Below, piece after piece: positions 23,801-33,179 of a DNA stretch of 64,000 nucleotides. Source of the DNA: Lepidostoma basale (lineage: Eukaryota; Arthropoda; Insecta; Trichoptera; Lepidostomatidae); assembly GCA_022606425.2 (NCBI GenBank), contig JAHDVF020000468.1, positions 310,001 to 374,000 of the forward strand. The letters run 5' to 3'. Position 1 is the stretch's first letter; each line of letters begins with the position of its first letter. The notes under the pieces were generated by a model. The model was given only the letters and a program-made list of their open reading frames with translations. It was not told the DNA's origin and ran no database searches. The translations under genes and the position numbers were made by a program.

Positions 23801-26800
23801 TGTAAAATTATACATAATGTTCGTTGTAAATAAAATAAAAAATCTTATTGTATTCATTTAAGGTTAGTAGTTTTGTGCCATTTATTATTATAGTTTCAAC
23901 TGGTTTCGGCATCTCGTTGTCATTCGAACAGACTAAATGTATAATACTTATAAAGATTTATTTTTAATTTTTATTCATTAATTAGAAATTTTGTGAAAAA
24001 CTTGTAGGCTAAATATTATATAATATAATAAACTTAAATGATGTAATATTAAAAAAAAACTTCTTAATCTATTTTGCTATAGACCTATGACGTCTGTTCT
24101 CCAGAGGGTTGATCCTCCTATGAGGTGGATTCCCAGTTGTCCTTGCAACTTATGTATTAGGAGATCTTCCACGAGGACGAGTCCTGTGAGGTTGATTTTG
24201 TAGTTCTAATATAGGGGAGTCTGGTGGTGTCCATTCTTTGGACATGACCGTAACGGTCCCTCCTTCATTATCCACTTAATCTTAGAATATTATTCTCATC
24301 CTAAGGTATCTCTCTTATTCTGGTATTCCTCACGCGATCTCTAAGTGTCCTTGAATGTTAAAAACTGAGAAATATTCAAATGTTGTTGAATTTGTTATCT
24401 CAGTTGGTTTAAGCGATGAAAACAACTGTGAAATTGGATCCGAGTTTAAAAAAGATAGTTGTCACTTTAATAAAGAAACATGAATGGACAAATTCTCATT
24501 AATTTTCGCTCCATTAACATTTTCTGGCACGTAGGTGTGGCAAAAAGGTAAAATAGTGTCAGAGAGAGGTCATCAGGGTTATAACAACTGATATGGAACA
24601 CGCATTTCATTATCTTTCTAAGCCTCACCTAGGGAAGCTTTTGATACCGCTCCTGTAATAAATTGCGCTATCATGGAATACAAACTATTCGCTCTATCCT
24701 AACCTTAAAAGTCGTGATAATACTAATTTGGTAATATTTCAAGTACTATCTGGCTGTGCTATCCCGGATTGCGCTGTTTGACCATAGTGGTGAGGGTTCA
24801 AGTATTCTTATAGCGTGTTTGCAGTGGAACCTTGCGCATTTTAAACACATTTTTATAATAATTTATAACGCAATGCTATCACGGACTAGTTACCTGTATG
24901 TTCGAAGTAACTTAATTATGCAGAGAATTTATCGTTTCATTAATTCATACAGTAATAAATCATTTCAATACATAAATTGATTTCAATCATTTGATAATTG
25001 TGTGTTTTTATTTTATACACCGATTTTAAACTATTTTTCCTTAAAAACTTAAGTAATTATTTTTTATCTTTACTAAATTTCTATTTTTTTCTCATTAAAT
25101 ATTTAAAAAAAGACTACAGTTTTACGATTTATAATTAATACGAATGAAAACATCTGTTTTCTAGAAGTTATAATATGTAATGAATTTTATGTTAATGACA
25201 TGTTTCCCCTGTCTAAGGCATTATCAAATGCCAATTTTATGCACGTATGCCTTAGACAGGGGAAACATGTCATCTACATAAAGTATAATAAAACCTATAG
25301 AAAACAGACGTTTTCATCGTATTAATTATTTCATATGGAGTTTTACATCATTTTGCCGCCAATATTTCTGAATATCTTTATTTCTTTGGTTAGAAGAAGG
25401 CTTTTGTATCTGACGGGGTCGGCTCGGGGTTTAATGTTTTATTTACTTATACGAGTACTACTTGTCAACTGCTGAACATAGGTCTACCCCATACTTTTCC
25501 ACATATTTCTATCATGTGCCACCAGTATTCCTTTGCTTCTACTATCTTCACGAAGACTCCACTACCCTTCTGGTCCATCTGTGGTCTCCCAGTCTGGTAA
25601 CACATCCCAAAAATGACCATTTAAGCTAAGTCACATTTTCGACGATATTCTTTACTTCAAACCTTCTTCGTATTTCAGTATTCCTTTTCGGTCCAAGAGT
25701 TTTACTTGTAGTATAGCTCTTTCATGCTTCCTTTGTGCTACACGGAGTCTCCTTAAGGTCGTCATGGTGAGGGTGAACGTTTCTGCTCCATATGTCACTA
25801 CTGGAATATAATAATAATAATTAGGCTTATTCGTTTTCGTGTTTTTAATCATGAGAGCTGCATGTGACAGCAGCAATCAACCGTTGTTTACATTTTATGC
25901 GATATTTTGAAAAGGTGGGTTTTTAGGTGAGATTTAAAATCTGTCGGATTGTCAATGCATCTGAGGCGTGCAGGAAGCATATTCCAGGCGGACGGACCTG
26001 CCAATGCCACTACGAAAGCCGGATCTCCGAAATTTGTCCGGGGGTTGCGCTCAACTAATCTGGTTGGCTCAACTAATCTGCCTATTGCTGATCGAAGCGT
26101 AGATTGCCATGTTTTAAATTGTTAGTTGATGTGCTGCGGCGATTATTTACATGTTTTAAATTGTCAGTTGATGTGCTGCGGCGTGATCGGCCCCGAGGAC
26201 TACACGGAGGTGTCCAACAACGTTCCTGTGCCACCGTCATCCTGCTGCCCCTCGGGCTCGGAGGGAGGCGCAGAGAACTCCCCGGCGCAGGCAACACAGG
26301 CGGAGGCCGCCCGCCGCTCTGCCTGCGTAGTCAACCGCTCTTACTACAGTATAGGCTGCGAGGACAAGATCCTGGAGACGGTGCACGGCGCGGGTATAGC
26401 GGTCATCGTCACAGGGATAGTGTTCTGTTTCCTGGAGGTAAGAACTAGATTTCTTCTTGTGACAGCCCTAATAATGATGTTTAAATTATAACATAGCACA
26501 ACGATTTGTTTTTTTTAATTTATTTTCATCTTTTTAATATATTTTCATTTTAATAAAAATAAAAGTTTTCAAAAATTAAAAAAAAATTACCAGTCTGTCG
26601 ATACCAGCGAGCCCGGCGAAACCGGTCGATTTCGAAATAAATACAAAATTGGAAGTAGTTAAAAAACATCGTTTTATTTAATTATTATTTAATATGAGCT
26701 TCCATCAAGAGATTTCAATAAAATCATTTGATTATCTTAAAAAAAAAGTTGTTTGATCGTAAAAATATTTTTTGTATTTAATGTCAAATTTTATATACGA

Positions 26801-28378
26801 GTATACGAGTGTACAGTGTTATGTAGAGTAAGGAATCAAATTTATTTGTGTGTGTTGTTCAATTAGAAAAATTTCAATTCACTTCCGAAGCTCCTTCATA
26901 ATTTTTAAACAATCTATAGATTAGAATTATTGTAATAAATCATAGACAATTTACATATTCTACATTGCTCTGATCATTGAATAGGATAGTTCATTGAAAA
27001 TATTAACCACGCTATAGTAATTACTTTAATAGTAATTCGTTTATTAATTATATAACTTCTATTGTGGATGTTGGACTATCGAAGTGTGCGCGGGAGATGC
27101 CTATTGGTGGCGATGAGGTTCGCAACCCATCACACCGCGTCTCTCGCGGGGGCGAAAAGATGAGGATGGAGTGCCGCATCGGTTGAAGTGTGGCAGCCCA
27201 CTCTTTCTGCCTACCCTTTCGAGGAGACGACGTGATGGTTAATTAGTTTTTTAGTTCATAATGATGTTTATCACTTTACAGTTCGAGTCATTTAATTTAA
27301 TGCAGGATTAAGTATTTTTTATATTTTCCATATATCTGTTTATGTCTTTTATTTTTTTCTTCGTTTCCTCATTCCTGAGGGTCGTAATCTATGGAACTGC
27401 CCATGGCTAAAACAAAACGTTTTCAATCCTCTCTGTTCTCCGCAGTCCACACCGCCGAGTAGAGGTTTCCTCCAGTCATCTCCTTAATCTGGTCACACCA
27501 CCGCGCAAGTGATCTGCCTTTACTTCTTTTGCCTGGAACGCTTAATTAATTATCCCATTAAATGAGGTCTACAAACAGTAGATTTTTTAATATTAAATAT
27601 GTTTAAATTTGATTTTAATTCGTGAGCTTTTTTATATTTGCTAGGGTATTATGGGGGGTAATATTTTTTCCATTGTAAAAAAAATATTCCTATAAACCAG
27701 TGCTCCGCAACCAGTGTGCCGCGGCAAGATGGTGTGCCGTGAGCCGGATGCAGGTGTGCCGCGACCAAATGCATAATTTAGTTATAGTCGGAACTCATGA
27801 ATTTGGTGAAGTCGAATTTTTCGTAAATCAGTTCAAGAGACATTGGTGACTTTTTTGTTGTTGTACTCGCTGGAAGTTGCTGGCGACCTAATTTTTTTAA
27901 CTTAACAGCAACTTCCGGCCAGTAGAAATCGCGAAAATTTGGTCCTTCGATCTTTCGGGAGGATGCATAAAAAAACTCACTGATGATTTCTACTAGCCGG
28001 AAGTCGCCGATAAGCTAAAAAAAAACGTCTCCAAAGCTGATTGACCCGCACGTCCAGACCGAATTTTAGATTTTGGTGTGCCGCGAAATTCTAGGAAGAA
28101 CTTATGTGTGCCGTAGGTGAGAAATTATTGGTGAGAAAAGAGCACTGCTATCAACTAAAGGAATATTTGCAATGTAAAGGAGTAACTGCTATGATGTTGT
28201 TTTTATTTCATTTTTTTAAACCTAAAAAGACGGATTACGAAAATGGAAATCTTATAATACTCGTATATTAAATCTGTGTTATGTTTAACAGGTGATCGGG
28301 ATAATTCTCGCGCTGTGGTTGGCTCAAGCAATCAAAAACGAAGGGAAATGCGAGGAAGGAGGAAGATCTTCTAATTAA
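17815..28378 (+). CDS. Tetraspanin gene, five coding exons
   Basis: Joining 17815-17877, 18580-18768, 22874-23044, 26168-26437 and 28292-28378 gives a 259-residue four-pass membrane protein; all junctions are GT-AG and phase 0. TM1 is about residues 10-31, followed by a small loop (32-53). TM2 (54-74) runs into the family signature GCFGAIKES (70-78), and TM3 is about 81-106. The large extracellular loop (about 107-214) has the hallmark CCG (144-146) and six cysteines in all. TM4 is about 215-242, followed by a short polar tail with one cysteine. Tetraspanins organise membrane microdomains with integrins and other partners; the partner here cannot be inferred. The length is normal for the family. 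Introns 1-4 hold LINE, SINE, MITE and hAT pieces. Exon 4 is much richer in G+C than the others. Confidence 0.93.
18196..18390 (-). mobile_element. LINE 3' fragment in tetraspanin intron 1
   Basis: The strand carries words typical of RTE-like LINE ends seen from the reverse side (TCATCATCATTAC, TTTCATCCACTGCTAAACA, ATCCTATCCATCGCC). It is old and truncated. Confidence 0.45.
18580..18768 (+). CDS. Tetraspanin exon 2
   Basis: It encodes residues 22-84: the rest of TM1, the small extracellular loop, TM2 and the GCFGAIKES signature. The acceptor is AATCAACAG and the donor GTAAGA. Confidence 0.93.
18886..19116 (+). CDS. Possible small secreted protein ORF inside intron 2 (hypothetical)
   Basis: From the ATG at 18886 the frame encodes 76 residues: a signal-peptide-like start (MQFFELLMFLFILPISKNEA), then a mixed, acidic-basic segment (RSLTKLLIEDYPLYIILVED) and a lysine/tyrosine-rich end. 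An upstream in-frame ATG lies at 18862. The composition looks more protein-like than most AT-rich chance frames, but no family is recognised and no transcription signal is evident. Confidence 0.2.
   Translation: MQFFELLMFLFILPISKNEAFGSEEAYRSLTKLLIEDYPLYIILVEDPHYLQYRLENYNSFEFNIVNKLFKKKYYI
19735..20045. other. Unexplained GC-richer island in intron 2
   Basis: About 310 bp of even base composition in AT-rich intron. It contains an open + frame of 112 codons (19704-20042) without recognisable domains. It could be a conserved regulatory element or a DNA-transposon remnant. Confidence 0.3.
21100..21305 (+). mobile_element. Penelope-like foldback half-element with hammerhead
   Basis: It carries hammerhead motif H2 and ends in inverted form with the terminal motif found at the start of the 52.45 kb copy (TGGAATTCCACAGTGTTAAC here; GTTAACACTGTGGAAGTCCA there). 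Only one arm is recognised here. Confidence 0.5.
21149..21180 (+). ncRNA. Hammerhead-ribozyme-like motif H2
   Basis: CCGAAGA (one change from CUGAAGA), a spacer T, stem II GGAGA/TCTCC with loop TCA, GAAAC, ATT, GTC. GATAC just upstream can pair with GTGTT after the cleavage triplet as a short stem I. The 52.6 kb copy has GGAGG/CCTCC, a compensatory change. Confidence 0.55.
22312..22590 (+). repeat. tRNA-derived composite SINE
   Basis: The head has a Pol III A box (TGGTCGAGTGG) and B box (GGTTCGATCCC). A second, B-box-like unit (GGGTTCAAGCC) follows about 80 bp later, then a body and an A-rich end. The 3' half is shared with the element at 60517-60720; the 5' half is shared with relics at 16.6, 35.4 and 50.6 kb. 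Confidence 0.75.
22620..22712 (+). mobile_element. LINE 3' end with (AAT)n tail
   Basis: It matches, on the opposite strand, the 3' end of the LINE at 59.1-59.6 kb (CTTTACATCGATTTGG, CGCTGTAATGATGTAA) and ends in AATAATAATAAT. Confidence 0.65.
22874..23044 (+). CDS. Tetraspanin exon 3
   Basis: It encodes residues 85-141: most of TM3 (GCLILIIIVELSVGIAAAVL) and the first helices of the large extracellular loop (HKIFWDKLQKN). The acceptor is TTTTTTCTTAG and the donor GTACGT. Confidence 0.93.
23290..23800 (+). pseudogene. RTE-like reverse transcriptase, C-terminal region
   Basis: This is the longest family copy in the window. The first part is frameshifted (MRSLRRMC-type region). An open stretch from 23483 then encodes MNKIMKRSLRWFRHMERMYG, GIRSRGRPKKSWHDQINQIL and a tail with FRCMNVEETREVCQDR, the usual C-terminal order. 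It lacks the palm domain and has no clear (GTTA)n tail. Confidence 0.75.
24060..24345 (-). mobile_element. RTE-like LINE C-terminal fragment
   Basis: The minus strand reads RDRVRNTRIRE-type sequence and then a basic, proline-rich end (RTRPRGRSPN). It is broken by stops. Confidence 0.5.
25131..25355. mobile_element. Foldback MITE family M in tetraspanin intron 3
   Basis: The arms ATTAATACGAATGAAAACAT and its mirror are separated by a second, nested inverted pair (TGACATGTTTCCCCTGTCTA / TAGACAGGGGAAACATGTCA). The whole element can fold into one hairpin. Confidence 0.75.
25460..25805 (-). mobile_element. RTE-like LINE reverse-transcriptase fragment
   Basis: The minus strand encodes IPVVTYGAETFTLTMTTL followed by RLRVAQRKHERAILQVKLLD, the end of the reverse-transcriptase domain in this LINE group. 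It is truncated and frameshifted. Confidence 0.7.
25806..26108 (-). mobile_element. CR1-like LINE 3' fragment abutting exon 4
   Basis: It is the same family as 56745-57132 and 63085-64000: an (AAT)n end, AGGCTTATT, then GGCGTGCAGGAAGCATATTC. It is internally rearranged: CTCAACTAATCTG is duplicated and a few bases are lost. It stops 60 bp before the exon 4 boundary, right where the duplicated splice acceptor begins. Confidence 0.8.
26108..26183 (+). repeat. 34 bp direct repeat duplicating the exon 4 splice acceptor
   Basis: CATGTTTTAAATTGTTAG plus the first 16 exon bases (26108-26141) recurs 42 bp later (26150-26183) with one difference (TTAG becomes TCAG). Both copies offer an AG acceptor followed by codons for LMCCG, and the 42 nt offset keeps frame. 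Confidence 0.9.
26168..26437 (+). CDS. Tetraspanin exon 4
   Basis: It encodes residues 142-231: LMCCGVIGPEDY, a Pro/Ser/Ala/Glu-rich insert with SSCC, then SAC and IGC, and the start of TM4. The start at 26168 follows the CAG acceptor and gives canonical spacing. The alternative TAG acceptor (start 26126) would add 14 residues including a second CCG. The donor is GTAAGA. GC content is far above the other exons. Confidence 0.92.
27180..27255 (+). mobile_element. RTE-like LINE 3' tail in intron 4
   Basis: AGTGTGGCAGCCCACTCTTT, then the conserved terminal GACGTGATGGTTAATTAG. Only the last ~75 bp of the element remain. The 100 bp before it (GC-rich, 27060-27180) are unassigned. Confidence 0.65.
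27365..27540 (-). mobile_element. Probable LINE fragment in intron 4
   Basis: A moderately GC-rich stretch (TCCTTAATCTGGTCACACCA; CTTTACTTCTTTTGCCTGG) that reads like the reverse side of a basic RTE-like C-terminus. Identification is by general resemblance only. Confidence 0.4.
27698..28147. mobile_element. hAT-type non-autonomous element in intron 4
   Basis: The ends are CAGTGCTC and its mirror GAGCACTG, flanked by an 8 bp target duplication with one change (CTATAAAC / CTATCAAC). The sub-terminal GTGTGCCGCG words on both sides are typical of hAT families. It is 450 bp with no coding sequence. Confidence 0.85.
28292..28378 (+). CDS. Tetraspanin exon 5
   Basis: It encodes residues 232-259: the end of TM4 (VIGIILALWLA) and the cytoplasmic tail (QAIKNEGKCEEGGRSSN), then TAA. 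The acceptor is ATGTTTAACAG. The first AATAAA downstream is at 28806-28811. Confidence 0.9.
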   Translation: MIGIILALWLAQAIKNEGKCEEGGRSSN

Positions 28379-28654
28379 TCCAATGCTAATTGTCGTTCCT
28401 ACCTCGATAATTAACCCAGTGGCGTAGCGGGTCCAGTTGGAGAAGCACGTCGGCTTGACAATTCATTGGAGGCTTAAAAATGAAGATAATATATTGTTTC
28501 ATCTTCAAGTATAAGATACTAGAAGATTTTATATCTTATCCTACTCTAATACAATTTTTTAAGAGAGTTTTCAGGATAATATTAAATTTATTTGATAAAA
28601 ACAAAACATAATTTACATACAATATATGTGTATGCCCAAGCAAGCAAATAATAT

Positions 28655-28770
28655 AAAACTTCAATGAAACGCATGTTTTCAATAAGTGCGTATCATACCT
28701 TTTCTAGAAGTTTTTTTATATTTCATGAGAATGACAAGTTGCTAATAAAAAAATATTCTTGAAAATATAC
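28655..28770 (+). mobile_element. Foldback MITE family M, relic
   Basis: A diverged arm (AATGAAACGCATGTTTTC, TTTTCTAGAAG, GAGAATGACAAGTT) lies within the presumed tetraspanin 3' UTR or just beyond it. Confidence 0.45.
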
Positions 28771-28805
28771 TGAAGTCCTTAGTATGAAAATAATATGGAC
28801 GTACA

Positions 28806-28811
28806 AATAAA
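28806..28811 (+). terminator. Candidate poly(A) signal of the tetraspanin gene
   Basis: First AATAAA after the stop codon, 428 nt downstream. Weak evidence because the region is AT-rich. Confidence 0.3.
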
Positions 28812-28934
28812 TTTAATATTAATATTATTATTCTATGTTTTGTGTGTTTTTAATGAAATATTGTTATATTTCGCTACGCCACTGTAACAAACCGTCTTCT
28901 AAATTGTGATCATAATTAAACATTATACAATACA

Positions 28935-29412
28935 ATTATTAACACAATACTTTACCGACCCTTATGTATGGAAGCGAAGCATGGAACTGGCACGAGAAGA
29001 AATAAAGTAGAATAAATGCAGTAGAAATGAAATGTCTGAGACGAACGTGAGAAAAACCGTGTATGATAAAGTGTCGAATGAGAATATAAGAAGTAAATGC
29101 GGTGCGAATAAAAATGTTATGAACAAAATAATAAAAGGAAAACAAAGATGGTTTGGACACATAGAATTAATGAATGAAGAAAGAATTGTTAAAAATATAT
29201 ACAGGTATGTTAACAATGTAAATGAAAATAGAAATATAGGAAATCATATATTGAATGTCGGCCACGTAAGTAGTCGGAGAAATAACGTGTGTGCGTGACA
29301 CGATGTATAAATGTTGAGGAAACGAGAGAAGTTTGTCAAGAAAGAAAAGTGTGTCAGTCCATTCTTTCTGCCTACCCATTCGGGGGACGGCGTGATGGTT
29401 TGTGAGTTTGTT
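28935..29412 (+). pseudogene. RTE-like reverse transcriptase C-terminus with tail
   Basis: It starts with the YGSEAWNW-type region and continues in frame at 29032 with RKTVYDKVSNENIRSKC and MNKIIKGKQRWFGHIELMNE. It ends with the conserved GGGGGACGGCGTGATGGTT. Two or more frameshifts. Confidence 0.75.
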
Positions 29413-30635
29413 TGTTAGCGTAATACTTTGAATAAGTTAGAAAAAGGACATTAATTAGGTATATTACCGAGAATGTACGTATATCCCGGTAATTGCAGGA
29501 AAACATATTTTTTATTTACTTTTACTGAATCAATTAAATCTATTAATGATACAAGATATACTTTATTGAGATTCCTGATATACTTTTTGAAATAACTTCG
29601 GTTAGCTCGCATACTTTTAAAATAATCAAAAAACTTTTAAAGCATAGTTTTTAAAATATATTATAAATTACTATATGTAAACTATTATAAGTATATAAAC
29701 TATTTATAAGTAATTAAAAGTAAAAAGCTTTCTCTTTTTACAAGTTAATTGTGATAATTTATTTATTAATGTTTATTTTAATTGCTTTTTTTACACTATG
29801 ATCCTGAAATGATATCCATGATTTTAAGTATTTTTTTTTGCTTAATGATTGTAAGTAAATGTTTTGAAATAATAAAAAAAATTAAAAAAAGATGATGATA
29901 AACATATATACATAATGTAATAAGTGTTTCAGCTTGAATCATTCATACGAAGCTCGTTGTTAAAATTACCTGCCTGCGCTTTTACTTAAAAGTTTATATA
30001 AATAATACGATTAGTATGCTAAAATGTTTTTAATATATTACTACAGATTTGATTGTTTTGTTATCTTTTATAAAAATTCCAAATAAGCAGTTTTATATGA
30101 TGATAACCCCACTACATAACTTCAAGATAACGAAAACTGAATAACATTATGTTTTGTATTTCTTGTGAGTATATTTGGTTGTGAACAGAGTTAATCGATT
30201 TTTATATATATATTTTTTAAATCTGCGTGTTTTGTGTTTATTCAAATATATTTTTATTATATGTTAGAAACGTATTGTATATTTATCTACTAATTTAAGT
30301 GCCTACTTTTAATGTGAAAAATGTTCTATTTGTGAGTAAGTTTAAAAAAACATTAAATATGTACGTAGCAGAATAAAGTTCACAAAACAAGAATAAAACA
30401 GTTAAATGAAACAGTTCTTTCATTTCTTTAAACGATGTTTTTAAAAAATACGAAGTTATAAAAAATGTATCATATCATATTTCAACAATTTTTCTATGAC
30501 TCTGGAAGTGTATACAAAGAACGGGTAAGAGGCATTCGAAATGTGACTTCATAGAAAAATATTTTATGGTACCCTGGACAAATTTGATTAACAACCAAGA
30601 AGTCCTGAAAAGAGCTTATTGCAGCAGAGACTCGT
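29413..30635. other. AT-rich intergenic sequence
   Basis: No gene, RNA or repeat that I can support in this stretch of about 1.2 kb. Confidence 0.45.
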
Positions 30636-30880
30636 TAAAATGATATAAGGTTCGTAAAAATTCGTATCTGGACCACATCTTGCGTGGAAACAGATATTAG
30701 ACCCTGCAACTTAAATTTAATGGGCGAAATTGAAGCACGACGTAGACTTAGCCGAAGGTAAACTTCTTGGCTGCGTAATATGGACTGGTATAAGGAGCGT
30801 GAAGTTATTTTGGGAGGTGCAAGACAGAGAATCCTTTACAGGGGTGATAGCCAACATGAGGAAAACTTAATATGGCATGA
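30636..30880 (+). mobile_element. RTE-like LINE C-terminal fragment
   Basis: It reads YLDHILRGNRY, then MGEIEARRRLSRR and SWLRNMDWYKER, the usual end of an RTE-like reverse transcriptase (GHVLRG ... GRR..SWL.N..W). Stops and frameshifts are present. Confidence 0.65.
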
Positions 30881-30937
30881 GATTTCTACAAGAGAAAGTT
30901 TGGTAGCTATCCACGTCTTAATCCCATCGTATTCCTC

Positions 30938-31215
30938 TTAGGCATGCTGGGAACCAAAAGTCTGCAGATAAGGAGCGATGGGTTCACATTTACCCAATTC
31001 TTTAGACTTATTCGGGAATTCTTTGAGAATTCCGTCATCTTGAAGGGTATTCATCTTTATGCTCCGGACGGTTATCTTCGGCAGCATCAGCACAGACAGT
31101 TTTATCTTCCAACATGTAGAACCAACCTGCCTCTGGTGATGCCGATGGGTAAAGTAAACAAACTGTTGAACATGATCGCTTCGAAGATCGACATTGTTAA
31201 TATTTATGAAACAAT
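30938..31215 (+). pseudogene. Non-LTR reverse transcriptase C-terminus
   Basis: A + frame contains GYLRQHQHRQFYLPTCRTNL, then a short gap and NKLLNMIASKIDIVNI, the 'RTN ... RAL.LLN....IDIF' ending of CR1/jockey-type LINEs. Two related, differently decayed copies lie at 45.6 kb (+) and 59.3-59.6 kb (-). No upstream catalytic region is present. Confidence 0.7.
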
Positions 31216-31274
31216 GTTCAAAAGAAAAATACTTCAAAATTTGGAAAGTAATCAGCCTCGTATGTGTTAAATTC

Positions 31275-31925
31275 ATCTTATTCTTCCAAATCGGCGACTT
31301 AAATGTTATAATATTTGTAATGTCTATTTGGTTAAAATACATAAATTTAATTTGATTTGAGAAAAATAATAATAGCACAGCTCAAAGCCAGTTTTTGATG
31401 TACGCCAATGCCCACTAGTTGCGAAACAAAACTATGAATCATTCCAACACCCTGGCACTTCATCCATTAATCAATACACAAGCTCTAGGATAAACGGTAT
31501 ACATTAATTTCGACTATCAATGGGAACATCATAGAACGTTCCCGTACCATTAGCACCAACGAGTATTTCGATTCATATTGAAGAGTAGGTACTAATTTAC
31601 TTCTTTGTGAATTTTTAACCTTGTGCGCCAGCGCCATTACGACGGTGTGACAGGCGTCAAAGAACGGAAATGTCGAAAAAATAAAAATGGTTTTTGCTTC
31701 ATTTAACAGTTGGTTTGCAAATATCGAACAATAACACAGCCATTATAAATGGTGTTTCCACCGTAATCTACGAAGTAACCGCAAATGTTTGTTTCGCACC
31801 AAGGTGAGATTTTTTTATTATTAAATTATCCCGATAGTTTAAAATTCAAGATCATTATTTAAAAGTACAGACATTACAAACATGACAACATTAACGAACA
31901 TATATCGAACGCCTGAAATTTCGCC
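31275..31925. other. Unassigned intergenic sequence
   Basis: AT-rich; no gene or repeat recognised. 31620-31680 is slightly GC-richer. Confidence 0.4.
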
Positions 31926-31929
31926 AATA

Positions 31930-32245
31930 TGAAGCACAATAGAGTTATGCCAGAATTAAAGTGATGCTTAAAGAGCTAAAAATTACGCCATTTAAAAAAA
32001 TAATTACATTAAACGTTTTATTACTAATTCACAAAATTGTTAATGGGCACACCTCCCAAGAATTTTAAAGGAAGATAAAAAGTAACCAACATGAACATCA
32101 ATATGAAACAAGAAAGAAAAAAACTCGTATTCAGAAAAAAACAAATCTCAGAATTCTCTTATGTACAAAGCATTTAAAATTTATAAAGATATACCGGAGG
32201 ATGTCAAAAGTGTGCAGAGTATAAAAAAATTTGAATAGAATTAAA
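31930..32245 (+). mobile_element. CR1-like LINE C-terminal fragment
   Basis: The + strand reads LKELKITPFKKIITLNVLLL, IHKIVNGHTSQ and, after frame breaks, the GY-poor 'Y.DIPEDVKS' type ending (near 32190-32230). This is a different family from the (AAT)n CR1 copies. Confidence 0.6.
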
Positions 32246-32394
32246 TAAATATGTAAAAAAATGTAACCTTATTATTATAATTGAATGTTTAATTGTTTTT
32301 ATTAGAACATGTGTTGTGTACATGTGTACTATTTCAAGTAAATAAATAAATACATTCTTATTTAGAGAGCTTCTTGGACATTGTTACTCGTATT

Positions 32395-32500
32395 CTTCTT
32401 CTTCTTCTCGGCGCTACATCCCGGAATGAGATTTGGCCTACTCTACAACAGTTCTCCACTAGCTCCCTCTCTTCACCGGTATCAAATAGGTAGGTACATT
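32395..32500 (-). mobile_element. LINE 3' end with (CTT)n start
   Basis: TTCTTCTTCTTCTTCTCGGCGC, followed by sequence resembling reversed 3' ends of RTE-like elements. Short and diverged. Confidence 0.4.
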
Positions 32501-32836
32501 CTGCATGCTGGGATAATATTTTTTTTTTGATAACATTTTTGAAAACTAAAATTAGGTGAGCTTTTTTGAAGATAATATAAAAGTGGAGTTCTAGAAAAAT
32601 CACTAATAAAGAAAGGCGTAAAATAATCTCTCATTATCGTTAAATATGTTCCGTAACAGAGCTATTATATCCCTGACAGTAAGCTGCAATATTCGAAACT
32701 GAACAGGATTGATGGTTATTGAAGAATATATTCTAAGAAAAGGGGACAAATGATCTTTGCGTATCATACACCACACCAAGCAATATAGTCCAATGGATAC
32801 TATTGTCCCTTGAATTCTTCACGTCCCGTATAAACA

Positions 32837-33170
32837 ACAAGTTAAACAATAGAGGTAACAAAACCCCTATTGTTTAACTTGTATTCCAATCAAGTCTTCC
32901 AATGTACTGAAAACTCCAGTCTGGGTGTGAAGGTTAATGGGTTTATGGTTAATAACATCAGGTATGCTATGCTGATGATACGGTTATTTTAGCTGACAGT
33001 ATACCCGATTTTCAAGAACTCCTAAATAAAATTGATATAGCAGGAGAGGATCTGGGCTTGAAAATCAACGTTAAGAAGACCAAATGGATGACATTTGGGC
33101 GACTTAGCTATTCTTCATCCACTCTGCAACTGAATGGTGCGAATGTTGAAATGGTCGACCAATTTAAAAT
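32837..33170 (+). pseudogene. Reverse-transcriptase palm fragment with broken YADD
   Basis: It encodes PLLFNLYSNQVFQCTEN, then GVKVNGFMVNNIRYA, followed by the DD of the catalytic motif and TVILADSIPDFQELL, GLKINVKKTKWMTFG. This is the palm domain of an RTE/L2-type enzyme. A 5 bp tandem duplication (ATGCTATGCT, 32964-32973) splits YA from DD and shifts frame. The 5' edge is a 16 bp hairpin (32837-32882) in which the coding sequence for LLFNLY meets its own inverted copy. Confidence 0.8.
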
Positions 33171-33179
33171 GAATATTAA

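Noticed and set aside
26104..26448. 114-codon frame overlapping tetraspanin exon 4 in another frame
   Set aside because: Arises from the GC-rich exon; the tetraspanin frame has CCG and correct splice phases.
30938..31378. 146-codon minus-strand frame
   Set aside because: Antisense of the LINE C-terminal fragment read on the plus strand.
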